From the NCBI GenBank assembly GCA_032164245.1, contig JAVMKO010000147.1, positions 372,001 to 436,000 on the forward strand: a stretch of 64,000 bases of DNA. Reading direction: 5' to 3'. A program made the position numbers and the translations under genes. Shown here one piece after another: positions 1-10,839 of the stretch (its first letter is position 1; every line of letters begins with the position of its first letter). Under the pieces are notes generated by a model, which saw only the letters and a program-made list of their open reading frames with translations, did no database searches and was not told the origin of the DNA. Origin of the DNA: Sternotherus odoratus. Its lineage: Eukaryota > Chordata > Testudines > Kinosternidae.

Positions 1-1202
1 CTGGACTCGGGATGGGGAAGTGAATGAATCGCCTCTCCATAGACTTCAACAGCCACTGAGGATCGGACCGTTTTGTTTTCACTGACCAAAGATTATAAAT
101 AACGCGAAACCCGAGATAAAAACCTCTCCTCGCCCGACAGGGGGGCAGGCAAGGAAATTCTCATTCGTTTTTTTCTTATCGCCAGCCTAGTGAAGCGCAG
201 GAGAAGATTTTGTCCCTGGTCTCTGACATGGTTCATGACAAATCCTGCAGGGATGTGCTACCTTGTGAGGGCTTTTGAAGCAAACGGAGGCAACTGACTA
301 GATCACTTCAATCTTCACGCAGATGGTCTCAAGATATTGTCGTGGGCCGACAGCACCGATAAGTGATAAGGAAGATGAGTAAAGAACTAAACAAACGTGT
401 CCCCGATCCTCTCCCAGAAGATGTGCGATCAAGAGTCTTTCGGACTCAGAATCCACAGGCACAGGATCTCAAACCCATTGCTGCCGAGGCAGCTGGACCG
501 GGGCTGAAGGCGTAAAAAGCCTCACTCTGAAGACCGCAGCTGCTATTTCTTAGGACAAACGTGTCCGGCAGAACCTAAAGAAGGAATGAAGGGGCCAGAT
601 TGATTTAAAAAAAACCTGAAGAATATTTCGTCTTTCCAAGAGAAAAGTCTGTTTGCAGAAGGGGGGTAGAGTATAAATAGTATAAATTTATACTATCTAT
701 ATAAATAGTACACCCCCAACGCTGGTCCTTCTGCTTTGCAGCTCCCCACAACCTTCCATGGGAGCAGGGATGGAGCCCCCCCTTTCTGGCCTTGCTGCTG
801 GTGGGGGCCAGCTCTGAGCCCCATCACACTCACGTCATGCCAGGGCACTGACCTGTGGCTCCAGGGAGCTACTCTTGTGACCCCCGCCCCGCCCCCCCCC
901 AGTATGAGCACTGGCCCTTTAACTGCACGTCCTGCGGGTTTCACACGGACTGTGTTTCTCCCCACAGCTCGCTGGGCGTCAGAGTGATGGGCGGGGGCCT
1001 CACACCATCCCACTGCACACCCCTGCACGTTGGCACCGGGCATTCAGTCTACAGGTCACCATCCAGACCCCCCCCGAGATCGGGGCCCCCCCAAACCGAG
1101 ATCGGGACCCGTCACACCGGGCACTGCTCAGACCACACTTGGGGGGTGTTGGGGGATGGGTGAATTGGGAGGGACAGACGACGCAGGGGAACGGATGGAG
1201 GG
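1..1202. repeat. Left copy of a 1.2-1.3 kb direct repeat
   Basis: Base 1 matches base 62717, and the match continues to about base 1202 against the right edge of the window. The two copies are nearly identical, apart from small indels and an extra roughly 83-bp GC-rich unit in the right copy near 63.8 kb. The block includes an A+T stretch with tataaat-like repeats near 670-710, a pyrimidine tract with splice-acceptor shape ending at base 200, and another before base 903. Both copies may run past the window edges. A 62.7-kb tandem duplication, an assembly duplication and a local dispersed repeat all remain possible. Confidence 0.9.
903..966 (+). other. Exon-like Cys-rich segment, unrecognised
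   Basis: A pyrimidine tract ending in cccag is followed by an open frame reading YEHWPFNCTSCGFHTDC. The Cys-x2-Cys and His-x2-Cys spacing suggests a small metal-binding or disulphide exon. I do not recognise the family. The corresponding position in the right repeat (from 63617) lacks one base in the ggac tract, which breaks this frame, so only the left copy reads through. No convincing donor site was settled on, and the segment may be coincidental. Confidence 0.25.
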
Positions 1203-1429
1203 GGTGTAGTTGGTGTGTCTGTGGTTTACCCATGGGGGGTGTGCTGGGGAGGCCCCCCTCACTCTGCTCCCCACTACTGCCCAGGTGGGAAGTGGGGGGC
1301 AATGGACCCAACAGCGCCCGTGTGCAGGGGGAGCGGAGGATGTTTATGGTTAATGGCTGATCCATTCAACACAGTCCTTGAGTTCCTGTTCTCAGCCCCA
1401 TATATTCAGTCAGCCCTCAAAGCTCTGCC

Positions 1430-1690
1430 GGTGCCCCTCACTCCCGACCCGCAGCCCCTACCAGCCCAGCCCTGCCCCCCCAGCTCTGCCGGTGCCTCTC
1501 ACTCCCACCCCCCAGCCAGCCCAGCCCCACTCCCCCTGCTCTGCTGATGCCCCTCACTCCCAGCCCCCTGCCAGCCCAGCCCCACCCCCCAGCTCTGCTG
1601 ATGCCCCTCACTCCTGACCCACAGCCCCTGCCAGCCCAGCCCCACCCCCCAGCTCTGCTGGTGCCCCCCACTCCTGACCCACAGCTCTGC
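1430..1690. repeat. C-rich minisatellite, about 58-bp unit
   Basis: Four to five imperfect units run in tandem, each containing cagccccacccccc followed by agctctgctg and a cctcactcc motif. The same unit recurs at 7795-7870. Open frames through it on both strands are low-complexity translations and are not taken as genes. Confidence 0.8.
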
Positions 1691-1917
1691 TGATGCCCAG
1701 CCTAACTGACGGCCCCCTGGGGAGAGATGTGAGGGGAGAGCGACCCCTGCAAAATCAGCCCTTCTTATGGGATCACCCCCAAACTCCTTCCCATGTGAGT
1801 TCTGCCCCCCCAGCCCACAGGGGAGGGGGGAGCAGACTGGAACAGACCCCAACTCTGGTTAGGAAAGCCGGCTTTATTCCGGGGGCAGGGCCGGCTCCCG
1901 CGTCAGTGGGGCAGATG

Positions 1918-2480
1918 CACTGCCCGGTGTAGTACCTCCTGCTGCCACTGGGGTGTCCTGGGAGGGGCGCTGCAGGGTCCCATGGGACTGATAAACAGTG
2001 CAGTACCTCCTGCTGCCACCGGGGGCGATGCAGGCTGCTGTGGGGCTGACACCAGGTGCAGTACCTCCTCCTGCTCCTCATGGTGTCCTGGGTGGGGAGC
2101 AGCAGGTTGCTATGGGGCTGACACAGGGTGCAGTACCGCCTGTTGCCTATGGGGGTGTCCTGTGGGGGGCACTTTAGGTTGCTATGGGACTGACACAGGA
2201 TGCAGTACCGCCTGTTGCCCCTGGAGGTCTCCTGGGGGGGGCACTGTAGGTTGCTATAGGACTGACACAGGGTGCAGTACTGCCTGTTCCCCCTGGGGGT
2301 ATCCTGGGGGGGCACTGTAGGTTGCTATGGGACTGACACAGGGTGCAGTACTGCCTGTTGCCCATGGGGGTGTTCTGGGGGGGCACTGTAGGTTGCTATG
2401 GGACTGACACAGGGTGCCGTACCGCCTGTTGCCCATGGGGTGTGCTGGTACAGGCCACTGTAGGCTCCTATGGGGCTAAT
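1918..2480. repeat. Minisatellite, about 75-bp unit
   Basis: About eight units carry the shared words gcagtacctcctgctg or gcagtaccgcctgttg and ggttgctatgggactgac. The array lies on the 3-prime side of the recognised TMEM107 exons, where the last coding exon and 3-prime UTR would be expected. No TMEM107 C-terminal coding sequence is visible in it. Confidence 0.85.
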
Positions 2481-2886
2481 TCAGCCCTGCCCCTAGAGGC
2501 AGAGCACTGGGTCCTGACAGCCCCATGCGGCCCCCGTCCAGCGCCAGGCCTGTGGGGCGCGGCGGGCGTGGCGAGCTCCCCTTGGGGCGTATCCGCCCCC
2601 TGGCTCAGAGCTAGTGGGGCCGGGGGCACAGACCCCGTCCCTCCCATTCCCCACCCCCCATAGCCAGCCAGTCCCACCCTGGGGCCGGGTGGGAGTCGGC
2701 GCCCCCCAGAGGGGACAGGCCGCCGCCCCATTCCCCGCCCCCCTGAGCCAGTGCAGAACAGAGGTGGGGCCCCCTGGGGACAAGTCATTGTGTTGTGTGG
2801 GGGGTCAGGCAGGTCCGGGTGATGCTGTAACACCATACGGGGGGGGGGTGTTCAGCGTTCGTCCTCCAACAGGCGGAAGGATACAC

Positions 2887-2985
2887 AGCAGAGTCTGGGT
2901 GTTGTTGAACATGGACACCCCGGAGAAGAAGCCGGCCAGCTCCACCACGAACAAGCCCAGGGTCACCGACAGGGCCACCACCAGC
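2887..2985 (-). CDS. TMEM107: TMEM107 exon 3 (membrane segments)
   Basis: Read on the minus strand, a GCCCCAG acceptor precedes a 99-nt exon encoding LVVALSVTLGLFVVELAGFF and then SGVSMFNNTQTL. From memory this nearly matches vertebrate TMEM107 (VALSVTLGLF, VELAGFFSGVSMFN). TMEM107 is a small tetraspan protein of the ciliary transition zone that helps retain membrane proteins in the cilium. The leading G completes the split codon left by exon 2. The donor could be GTGTAT or GTATCC two bases further on. The rest of the protein (SIGAHCSASV onward in other vertebrates) was not found in bases 1-2880, so the gene is 3-prime incomplete here. Confidence 0.85.
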
Positions 2986-3278
2986 CTGGGGCCGGCGCCC
3001 GGACGGGTGACACGGGGTCACAGGGGGCTGGGCGCGACCCCCAGGTCCTGCCCGCTCTGGTCTCCCCACCCCCCACCCCCCGCAATCTCCCCCCACCTCT
3101 CTCAGCCCATTTCTCCCCCCTCCCAGCATCCTCCCCCCCATGCCCAGTTGGGCCCATCCTCCTCCCACTGGTCCCCCTGCCACCCCAGGTGCCCCCCGTC
3201 CCGCTGTAGACATAGACCTGCCATCCCCCCCACCCCCTCCACTCACCCTGGTGTCCCCCCAGCCCCCAGCTGACTCAC

Positions 3279-3346
3279 TCCAGGTCCTGGCGCTGGTACT
3301 GCTGCTGGGTGTACTGCAGGGGCAGCCCGGCCCGGACGTTGTTGTC
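3279..3346 (-). CDS. TMEM107: TMEM107 exon 2 (first extracellular loop)
   Basis: This minus-strand exon of 68 nt follows a TTGTAG acceptor and ends at a GTGAGT donor. It encodes DNNVRAGLPLQYTQQQYQRQ then DLE, matching the luminal loop of TMEM107 (DSNIQACLPLTFTPEEYDKQ-like in mammals). It ends with two bases of a codon that exon 3 completes, and it starts in phase with exon 1. Correct length, phase and splice sites on both sides make it a real exon rather than a chance frame. Confidence 0.85.
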
Positions 3347-3461
3347 CTACAAGACGGGACAGCAAGATCAGGCCCGGGCGTGACACTCAGCGGAGGGCGA
3401 GCTGGGGTAGAATCGGGGGGCAGGAGAAAAGATGCTATCCTGACTCCCAGCCTTCCCCTGC

Positions 3462-3685
3462 TCTAACCACTAACCCCCACTCCCCTCCCAGAGCCGGGGA
3501 GAGAATCCAGGAGTCCTGGCTCCCAGACCTCTCTGCTCTAACCCAACAGCCCCCACTCCCCTCCGAGAGCTGGGGAGAGACTCCAGGAGTCCTGGCTCCC
3601 AGACCCCACTGCTCTAACCCACCGGCCCTGACTCCCCTCCCAGAGCCGGGGAGAGAACCCAGGAGTCCTGATCCACATTGCTTCC
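3462..3685 (-). repeat. Dispersed 72-bp tRNA-like tandem repeat, three units
   Basis: This intronic block holds three units of a repeat that on the minus strand contains gggagccaggactcctgg, a gggttctctcccc word resembling a Pol III B box, and ggttagagcag resembling an A box. The same unit recurs at 7.4, 11.1, 12.1, 44.9, 50.3 and 60.2 kb on both strands. It may be an old tRNA-derived SINE monomer that expanded locally. The long GGW-rich translations through it are artefacts. Confidence 0.75.
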
Positions 3686-3929
3686 ACCCACCTCCCTGCA
3701 GCCACAACCTCCTTGATTCCTGCCACCTGTGTTCAGTGGGGGCTCCCCATACCCCCTCCTCTCACCTCTGGAAAGTGACCACAGGTGGCGGGGGCACGGT
3801 GTGTGGGTGAGGTGGAAGCCCTGCTGCATGAGGGGTGCGTGTTGGAGGATGGTGTACACCGTGTTAGGTGGTGAGTGTGTTGGGAGACCTGTACGTGCGT
3901 GACAGGGGATAGTGGCAGGCGGGTGTTGC

Positions 3930-4760
3930 CGGGGCAGCTGTGCACATTGTACAGGTGATGCGTCACATGGATGGACGTTATATGGGTGGGCGTTGTTGGA
4001 GCAGGCGGCCATTGTCGGGATGGGTGTATGGTATGGGGATGTATTGCAGGCACGGGCGTTGTAAGGGCGGGTGTGATATGGCGGTGTGTGTTGTAGGCAT
4101 GGTCGTCGTACAGGTGTGAGTTGTCGGGGTGGGTCTGCATCACAGGCATCATGCGGTTGTACGTCATCAGGGTCAGTGTACATCATAGGTGTACATCATA
4201 GGTGTACATACGGGTGTACATCATAGGTGCGGGTATCAGAAAGGTGTGTGTCACCGGGACAGACATGTACAGCTATACGTCTTATGAGTGTACATCCTTG
4301 GGGTGAGCGAGCAGGCACGCTGTAGGGGTGTACCTCACAGGTATGTGCTGTTTGACCTGGAAACACCCTCCCATCCTAAGTGCTATATGGATGTGCATCG
4401 TCTCAGTGTACAGGCGGGTGTGCTATATAGGTGTACCTTGTGGGTGTCATACGGGTGTGTGTTGTGGTGGACGAGTGGGCATGCTGGATGGGTAGACTGG
4501 TGTGCTGTATAGGTATACGTTGTGGGCATCACATGGGTGTGATGTCTGGGTGGATGGGCAGGCATTCTGTCTGGGTGTAGACTGTGGGTGTCACATGGGT
4601 GTGCATTGTCGGGGTGGATAGGTGGCATGCCATAGGCTGCAGATTGCGGGTGTCACACAGGGTGTGAGTCATGCAGGCAGGCATGCTGTAGGCTGCCGAC
4701 TGTGGGTGTCACACAGGTAGACGTCGTCAGGGGTGTGGTGCGGTAAGGTGCCGATTGTGA
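3930..4760. repeat. TG-rich degenerate minisatellite in TMEM107 intron 1
   Basis: The sequence between TMEM107 exons 2 and 1 repeats variants of tgggtgtcacatgggtgtg and gtacatcataggtg at irregular spacing. No exon or RNA gene was seen in it. Confidence 0.65.
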
Positions 4761-4796
4761 GTGTCACGCAGGGTGGGTGTCGTCGGGGTCTCTTAC

Positions 4797-4883
4797 CCGG
4801 GACCAGAAGATGGTGATGACGATGACGAGATGCGCCGTGAGGGTCAGGAAGCGGGCGGGCACCAGCCCACTGACCAGGGGCAT
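4797..4883 (-). CDS. TMEM107: TMEM107 first coding exon
   Basis: On the minus strand an ATG at 4883-4881 in the context GGCGATGCC opens an 87-nt coding exon. It encodes MPLVSGLVPARFLTLTAHLV followed by IVITIFWSR and ends at a GTAAGA donor. This matches the TMEM107 N terminus, including the first transmembrane helix. It ends on a codon boundary, and exon 2 starts on one. The gene is read leftwards with introns of about 1450 and 290 bp, so its promoter should lie at higher coordinates, towards the CpG-rich block at 5.8-6.5 kb. Confidence 0.85.
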
Positions 4884-5389
4884 CGCCAGGCGCCCCCCAC
4901 GCAGGCAGGATCCTCTGGGTGGGGCCTAGCGGGGGGGAGGGGGAGCAAAGGCATCAGGCTGGCGTGACCCAAGGCAGCACCGGGCCCCCCTGCATCCTCC
5001 CTGGGGAGTCTCCCCCATCACCCCCCCTGGAGTCCCCATCTCCCGTCGTCCCCCCCACATAACCCCCATGGAACCCCCCAGTCCCCATTGTCCCCCATAG
5101 CCCCCTGCATCACCGCCACCCCCATGGAACCCCCCCCGCCTCCATCCGCCTGCCCCCCAGTAGAATGCTGTAGGGTTCAGATTGTGGGTTTCACACAGGG
5201 TGGGCGCCCCCCATAGCAACTCCCCCATCCCCATGTCCCCCCTCCTAGTATCCCCCAACCCTGCGCCCCCCCATGGAGACTCCCCAATCACTACACCCTC
5301 CCCCCTTGTGCAATTCCCCATCCCCGTGGCCCCCATACTCCCCCTCCCCAAAACCACCCTCGTGGAACCCCTCTGCTCCCCCCACAGAC

Positions 5390-5735
5390 TCCCCCTTCCC
5401 CCCCACTCTCCCTGTGGAACCCCCTGCCCCCATCCATGTGTCCCCCCACAGACTCCCCCTCCCCCCTCAGTGGAAGCCCCCGCCCCCATCCCCGTGTCCC
5501 CCCACAGACTCCCCCTCCCCCCTCAGTGGAAGCCCCCGCCCCCATCCCCATGTCCCCCCACAGACTCCCCCTCCCCCCTCAGTGGAACCCCCATCCCCCA
5601 TCCCCGTGCCCCCCACAGACTCCCCCTCCCCCCTCAGTCTAAACCCCCCGCCCCCATCCCCCCCCACAGAGACTCCCCCTCCCCCTGTGGAACTCCTCTG
5701 CCCCCATCCCCCCTCCTCTCTCAGTGGAATCCCCG
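5390..5735. repeat. C-rich minisatellite, about 64-bp unit
   Basis: Five to six units repeat cccacagactccccctcccc followed by cctcagtgga and cccccatcccc. It lies upstream of TMEM107 exon 1. The proline-rich and glycine-rich frames on the two strands are translations of this repeat. Confidence 0.85.
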
Positions 5736-5739
5736 TGGA

Positions 5740-5960
5740 ACCCTCGCCCCGCGCGCCCACCCCCGCCGCGCGCTCTGTCGCTCTCGCTCAGGCTCCGCGC
5801 GCCCCGGCCCTCGGCGTTGCCCCTGGCAACCAACCAACCGCTCCCGGTGCCGCACCACGCGCCAGAGACCGAGAGCTCGTGATCTCGGAGGAGATCTCGC
5901 TAGACGAGCCCCGCGCCGCCATCTTGCTTGAGGGCATGAAGAAGGGCAGCTCCCCCCCCT
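5740..5960. promoter_or_regulatory. CpG-rich promoter-like segment with YY1 site
   Basis: CpG density rises sharply here. A perfect YY1 core, GCCGCCATCTTG, lies near 5918-5929, and two Ets-like or CTC-type G+C boxes are close by. YY1 sites of this form usually sit just downstream of a TSS. The segment is about 1 kb upstream of the TMEM107 start codon and could serve TMEM107, a divergent rightward gene, or both. No TATA box was seen. Confidence 0.5.
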
Positions 5961-5983
5961 CCGCTGAGCCCTCCCCCCGGGCC

Positions 5984-6315
5984 ATATGGGCCATATAGGG
6001 ACACCCCTTCCACAGGACAATACAGGGACCCCCTCCCCCAGGGCCATATGGGACATATAGGGACTCCCCCTCCCCAGGACAATACAGGGACCCCCTCCCC
6101 CAGGGCCATATGGGACATATAGGGACTCCCCCTCCCCAGGACAATACAGGGACCCCCTCCCCCAGGGCCATATCGGCCATATAGGGACTCCCCCTCCCCA
6201 GGACAATACAGGGTCCCCCTCCCCCAGGGCCATATGGGCCATATAGGGACGCCCCCTCCCCAGGACAATACAGCGACCCCCTCCCCCAGGGCCATATGGG
6301 ACATATAGGGACTCC
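5984..6315. repeat. Minisatellite, about 63-bp unit with ccatatgg cores
   Basis: Six near-identical units repeat gggccatatgggacatatag and cccaggacaatacaggg. The palindromic CCATATGG core recurs once per unit. The array is sandwiched between two CpG-rich promoter-like segments. Confidence 0.9.
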
Positions 6316-6329
6316 AAGACCCGGCCACA

Positions 6330-6520
6330 CGAGGGAGCCGGCGCGGGGTGCACCGGGCCATGTTCGCCACCTCGCGGGGGGCCGCGGGGTGGGGCGCGGG
6401 CCAAGCTGAGCGTGGACGAGCTCTACAGGCTGCCCGGCGCCAAGAAGGGCAAAGGCGGTCGTGGCGAGGGCGGGCAGGGAGAGGGCAGGTGGCGGCACAG
6501 CCAGATGGGCCCGGAGGGGC
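6330..6520 (+). other. CpG island with possible first exon, unrecognised
   Basis: A CpG-rich stretch has an ATG at 6360 and, in another frame, an open reading KLSVDELYRLPGAKKGKGGR. The second frame looks like soluble coding sequence, but I cannot name it. No donor site stands out. It may be the first exon of a rightward gene or simply GC-rich leader. Confidence 0.25.
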
Positions 6521-7380
6521 GGGACCTGGCGCTCACCCCGGGCCAGGTGCTGGGGGTGGGTGGAGAGTTACCTGCTGGAGGCGGGGCTGCCAGCCAGGGA
6601 GCAGCAGAGTGCCCGTCCTGCCATGGGCTACAGGTAGGGGGCGCCACCGGGGGGGCAGCGGAGAAAAGGGGGGGTCCTGGGAGGGGAACCCCAAAGCAGG
6701 CGTGGGGTACTGGGGGTGGGTGCCACTGTAGGGTATAGGGGGCACCCTTCACCTCCCTCACCCCCTCCATGCCATGGGGTTCTGTGCACCCCACTTTCCC
6801 TCTCCCCCCTCCACCTGGACCCCTATTTTGTAGGCTGTAAGGGCTGGGTATCCCCCCCATAAGCCACGACCCATGTTCCTGTTGGGGCACCCCCTGATAC
6901 TGGGGGGCTCTATGCAAATGAGGCATCCCTATACCAAGGAGTGGGGGTGAGTTGCATAACATGGCACCACCGGGGAAGGAGCAAAATCGGGCCTGCTCCC
7001 TCGTCATGGCAACCAGATTCGTGAGGGGGGGGCGGGGGTTAGGGGGCAGTGACCCGCAAGTTCACAGGGGCCACCGGTGAATCAATGAGGGGCCTCCAGC
7101 TCTTTCACTTGCATAAGCCCCGATGGCGGGGCAAAGTCCGGGCATTAAGGACGTCCATTTCACCTTAACTCTGCCCCCCCCGCCTATGCGTTTGGCTACA
7201 GCCCCCTCGTCGGCTGGATTCGAGACTCTAGAACCCCGGCACAGACCCCTTTCTTGTGAGCTGGGGAGGAGGTTGGTCACAACAGTAGGTTGTTATCCCC
7301 TAGGCAGATCCAGACACCCCAGGGCAGGGCGGGGGCATGTGTATGTCAAGAATCTGGACAACTGGGTTCTTAGCCTTTCC
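6520..7380. other. No gene recognised
   Basis: This is G-rich unique-looking DNA. A perfect octamer, ATGCAAAT, lies at 6912-6919. No repeat family or exon was recognised. Confidence 0.4.
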
Positions 7381-7382
7381 TC

Positions 7383-7625
7383 TGGGAGGGCAGTGGGGGC
7401 TGGTGGGTCAGAGCGGGGGGGGGAGGCTGGGAGCCAGGACTCCTGGGTCCTCTCCCCACCTCTGGAAGGGGAGTGGGGCCTAGCGGTTAGAGCAGGAGGC
7501 GGTTGGGAGCCAGGACGCCTGGGTTCTCTCCCTGACTCTGGGACAGGAGTGGGGGCTGGTGGGTTAGATCAGAGGGGAATCGGAGCCAGGACTCCTGGGT
7601 TCTCTCCCCAGCTCAGGGAGGGGGT
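7383..7625 (+). repeat. Dispersed 72-bp tRNA-like tandem repeat, three units
   Basis: Units contain ggagccaggactcctggg and gttctctcccc, in plus orientation. They are the same family as the block at 3462-3685. Confidence 0.75.
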
Positions 7626-8345
7626 TAGTGTATCCTCCAAGGGTATGTGCCTCATATCGGGGTGGGGGGGAAGAGTGCCTCTTCCCCCTCCCTCGCCCAG
7701 CCCTGCCCCAGCCATTGCAATTCGCATGGGGTGACTCCCCCGCACATCAGCGCATGCAGCCAGTGTGCGAGCACTTGCGAGATTCCCACCAAGCTCACTC
7801 CCGACCCGCAGCCCCTGCCCTGCCCCCCCACACCTGGGCCAGTGCCCCTCACTCCTGACTTGCAGCCCCACACTGCCTCTGGGGAGCAGGGGGGCACAGA
7901 GATGTAGCTGGGCTGCATCCAGTGGAAGTGGGGGGCGCTGGGGGTCATGCTGCCTTCCCCCCACAACTGGCCAGCCAACAGGATCCCGCCCGTACACGCA
8001 GCGCCAGCCTCCCAGAGACCCTACAATAACAAACCTCCGCACACCATCCCAGTGCCCACAGAGACCCTACAATAACACACCCACCCACAGCCCCAGTGCC
8101 CCCAGGGGCTGCTGCTAAACCCAACGCTTCTTTTTTAAATAACCAACACTCAACTGAGGGGGGTAGCGGTGCTGCTCATGCAGGGCCCCCGCCTGGCACA
8201 GCCTGTCTTTCCGCCTCCACGCCAGCGGCTCCGTCACATGACCGGAGACAGCCCCGCGCAGCCTCCCCCCTCAGTTGTTTCTATTTTTGTAGTTAAAGAA
8301 GAGTTGGGTTTTGCAGGATCAATGACAATGTTCTAAAGGGGGCGC

Positions 8346-8760
8346 TTAGTTAGTCAAAAGCGTTGGGTTTGCAGCACCCACAGGGGGCTGCCGGCTCTTC
8401 ACCTCAGGGTGACTCCAGCCCCCCCCCTCCTTTCTCCCCCGGATGGGCGCCGCCGGGAATCCGGGGTGGCTGTGTGGGGGAGGGGTAGAGGTCGTGTAGG
8501 GGAGGGGGCGAGTGGGGATGGTGGGGGGGCTAAAGGGGGCAGAGAGCGACCCCCCACCCCCCAAGTCCCGGAGCGGATCGCTGCAGAGCGCAGAGCAGCC
8601 TCGTCCTCATTAGCATACCAGGCACCGCCCACTGCTCCAGGACATGGGATGGGGCGGGACCAAGCACAGTGATTGGCAGCTTTGGGAGGGGCTCCCGGAA
8701 GAGGCGCCGCGCCGTGGGGTGAGGGGCGGGGGGGGTCCTTGCGGGGCGGGGTCTGGGGAG
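8346..8760 (+). repeat. Promoter-like dispersed block, copy 1
   Basis: The block carries ggtttgcagcaccc, cctcagggtgactcc, gggaatccggggtggctgtg, the segment cctcgtcctcattagcatac, and ggcaccgcccactgctccag followed by a GC-rich end. Three more copies lie at 45182-45500 (minus), 59140-59510 (plus) and 59690-59990 (minus). ATTAGCATA differs from the Oct-1 octamer by one base, and GC-box-like and CCAAT-like words sit beside it, so this may be a duplicated promoter. Confidence 0.6.
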
Positions 8761-9499
8761 TGCGTTGGGCATGTCTCTGGGAGGGACGGGGGGGTCGGGT
8801 GTAGGGGGCAGGGCCGGCAACAGAAATTTTGGGGCCCGCGGCTCCCCCGCCCCCGGCCGGTCTCCCGCCGCCCGCGGCTCCCCCCGGCCGGTCTCCCGCC
8901 GCCCCCCCCACCAGGTGGACGGGGCTGCCGGAGGCTGGGGATTGGGCCGTGGGTGGGGGGGAGTTTAACACCCATAATCCTCCCCTTGTGTCTTTGTCGA
9001 GCTAATCAGTTTATGGGTCCTGAGGGTGGGGGGAGCTGGGGGGGAGCCTGGGGGGCAGGAGGACAGGGCCGGCCAGTTCCAAGCCCAGCCAGGCAGACGG
9101 TGCCGGGAGAGCGGAGCGAGCAGACGGGGCTGCTGGGGATGGGGGGAGGAGGGATGGGGTGCCGGGGGGGAAATGGGGTGCTGGGGGGGGAAAAGGATGG
9201 AGTGCTGAGGGTACGTGAGGGTGCCGGCGTCTATGGGGCAAGGGTGGCGCACGGGGGTCATGGGGGCTGGAGGAGGGAATGGGGGGTACCGGAGGGGAGA
9301 TGGGGGTGCCCAGGAAGATGGGGATTCATGGGGGGGAGGGGAGCTGTGGGGCCGGGGATCACAGGGGGGCACATGCGGGGGGAGGGGAGCTGTGGGGCCG
9401 GCTGGGCCTGCAGGCTGTGGGGGTCGGGGTGTGTGTGCCCTGGGGCAGGCTGGGTGTGGGTCTGTGTGCGAGGAGAGCAGGTTCTGTGTTGGTGGGGGT

Positions 9500-10170
9500 T
9501 AGAGCAAGTTGTGCGTGGGGGGTGGAGAGCAGGTGGGGGGAGTGTGCAGGAGTGTGGAGAGATTGTGTGTGTTTTGCGTGTGTGCATGTGTGTTGAGGGG
9601 TGGGGGAGTGGAGAGTGTGTGTGTTGGGATTTGTGTACAGGTTGTGTGTGTGTGTCTGTGTGTAGAGGTTGTGTGTTGGGGTTTGTGCACGGAGGTTATG
9701 TTGGTGTGTCTGTGTAGGGTGTGTTGGGAGTGTGTTGGGATTTGTGTATGGATTGTGTGTGTGTGTCTGTGTGTAGAGGTTGTGTGTTGGGATTTGTGCA
9801 TGGAGGTTGTGTACATATAGGTTGTTTGCTGGGATGTGCATGGAGGGGATATGTGTTTTTGTGTGTGTCTGTGGGAGGGATGTGTGTGCAGGTTGTGGGG
9901 GGGGGTGGAGGTTGTATATTGGGATTTGTGCGTGGAAGTTGTGTGCGTGTGGAGGGTGTGTTTGGAGGGAGGATGTGTGGAGAGATTTGTGCGTGGAGGT
10001 TATGTGTGTAGGTTGTTTGTTGGTATGTGTGTGTGTGTGTGTGTGTAGGGGTTGTGCGTGTGGTGTGTGTAGGTTGAGGTTGTATGGGGGCGTACCGGTA
10101 GAGGTCGGTGTGTTGGGATTTGTGCGTGGAGGTTGTGTGTTGGGGTGGGTGTGTTGTGTGGTGTGGGTGT
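9500..10170. repeat. GT-rich micro/minisatellite
   Basis: The sequence consists of gtgtgtgtgtgt runs mixed with a recurring word ggttgtgtgttgggatttgt. The 557-residue minus-strand open frame across 9359-11032 is His/Thr/Pro-rich translation of this repeat and is not a gene. Confidence 0.85.
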
Positions 10171-10839
10171 GTGTCCAGGGCCCAGGGGTTGGAGCTATGG
10201 GGGAGTGTTGCAAGGGGGCGGGTTGTGGGGGGCTGTGCCGGTGCAGGGAGCCAAGCAGGGATGCGGGGGTCGGCATGCATGGGACAGGTTGTGAAGGGTT
10301 GTTGCAGTCTGTGTGAGGTTGCGTGAGGTGGGGGGGTTGTGCGTTTGGGGGGGCTGAGGGCAGGGGAGAGGGGTGTCTCCATGGATTGGCTATTCCCTTC
10401 CACCCCTCCCCCGTTGGCATGGAAAGGGGACACGGGGGGGCGTAGGGGGCACATTGACGCTGGCTGGGTGGGAGTTCGGAGGACCCCGGGTGCGGGCTGA
10501 GCGGCCCCAGGGAGGAGCCAGGATGTGAGGTGAGGCTCCCATGGGGCAAGGGTGAGCTGTGGGGCAGAGCCTGGGGGGCGGGGAGCGGAAGGGACAGGAG
10601 GGCAGAGACTGGTGGAGGAGCCCGGGGAGAAGGGGGGGGACTGGCACTGTCCATCCCCCTCCACCAAGGGGATAACAACCTACTACTGCCGGCCGTGCAA
10701 GGCAAAGGAACGCTGGGGGGGAGGGGGAATTGAGCACCCTTGGAATTACCCGGGGGGTGCCCCCCATCCGGTACGCCCAGGGCCGGGCCCTGGAAAACGG
10801 GCAGAGGGAAGGGGAAATCAAGCCGCGGTGCGGCCCCTG

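Noticed and set aside
5182..5998. Proline-rich frames near TMEM107
   Set aside because: Translation of the 64-bp C-rich minisatellite.
5788..6498. Repeated GPYGPGGGGPCIVLGRG-type frames on the minus strand
   Set aside because: Produced by the 63-bp ccatatgg minisatellite.
8644..9717. 357-codon plus-strand frame
   Set aside because: Gly/Arg/Cys-rich low complexity over GC-rich and GT-rich DNA; it spans a dispersed block and a microsatellite.
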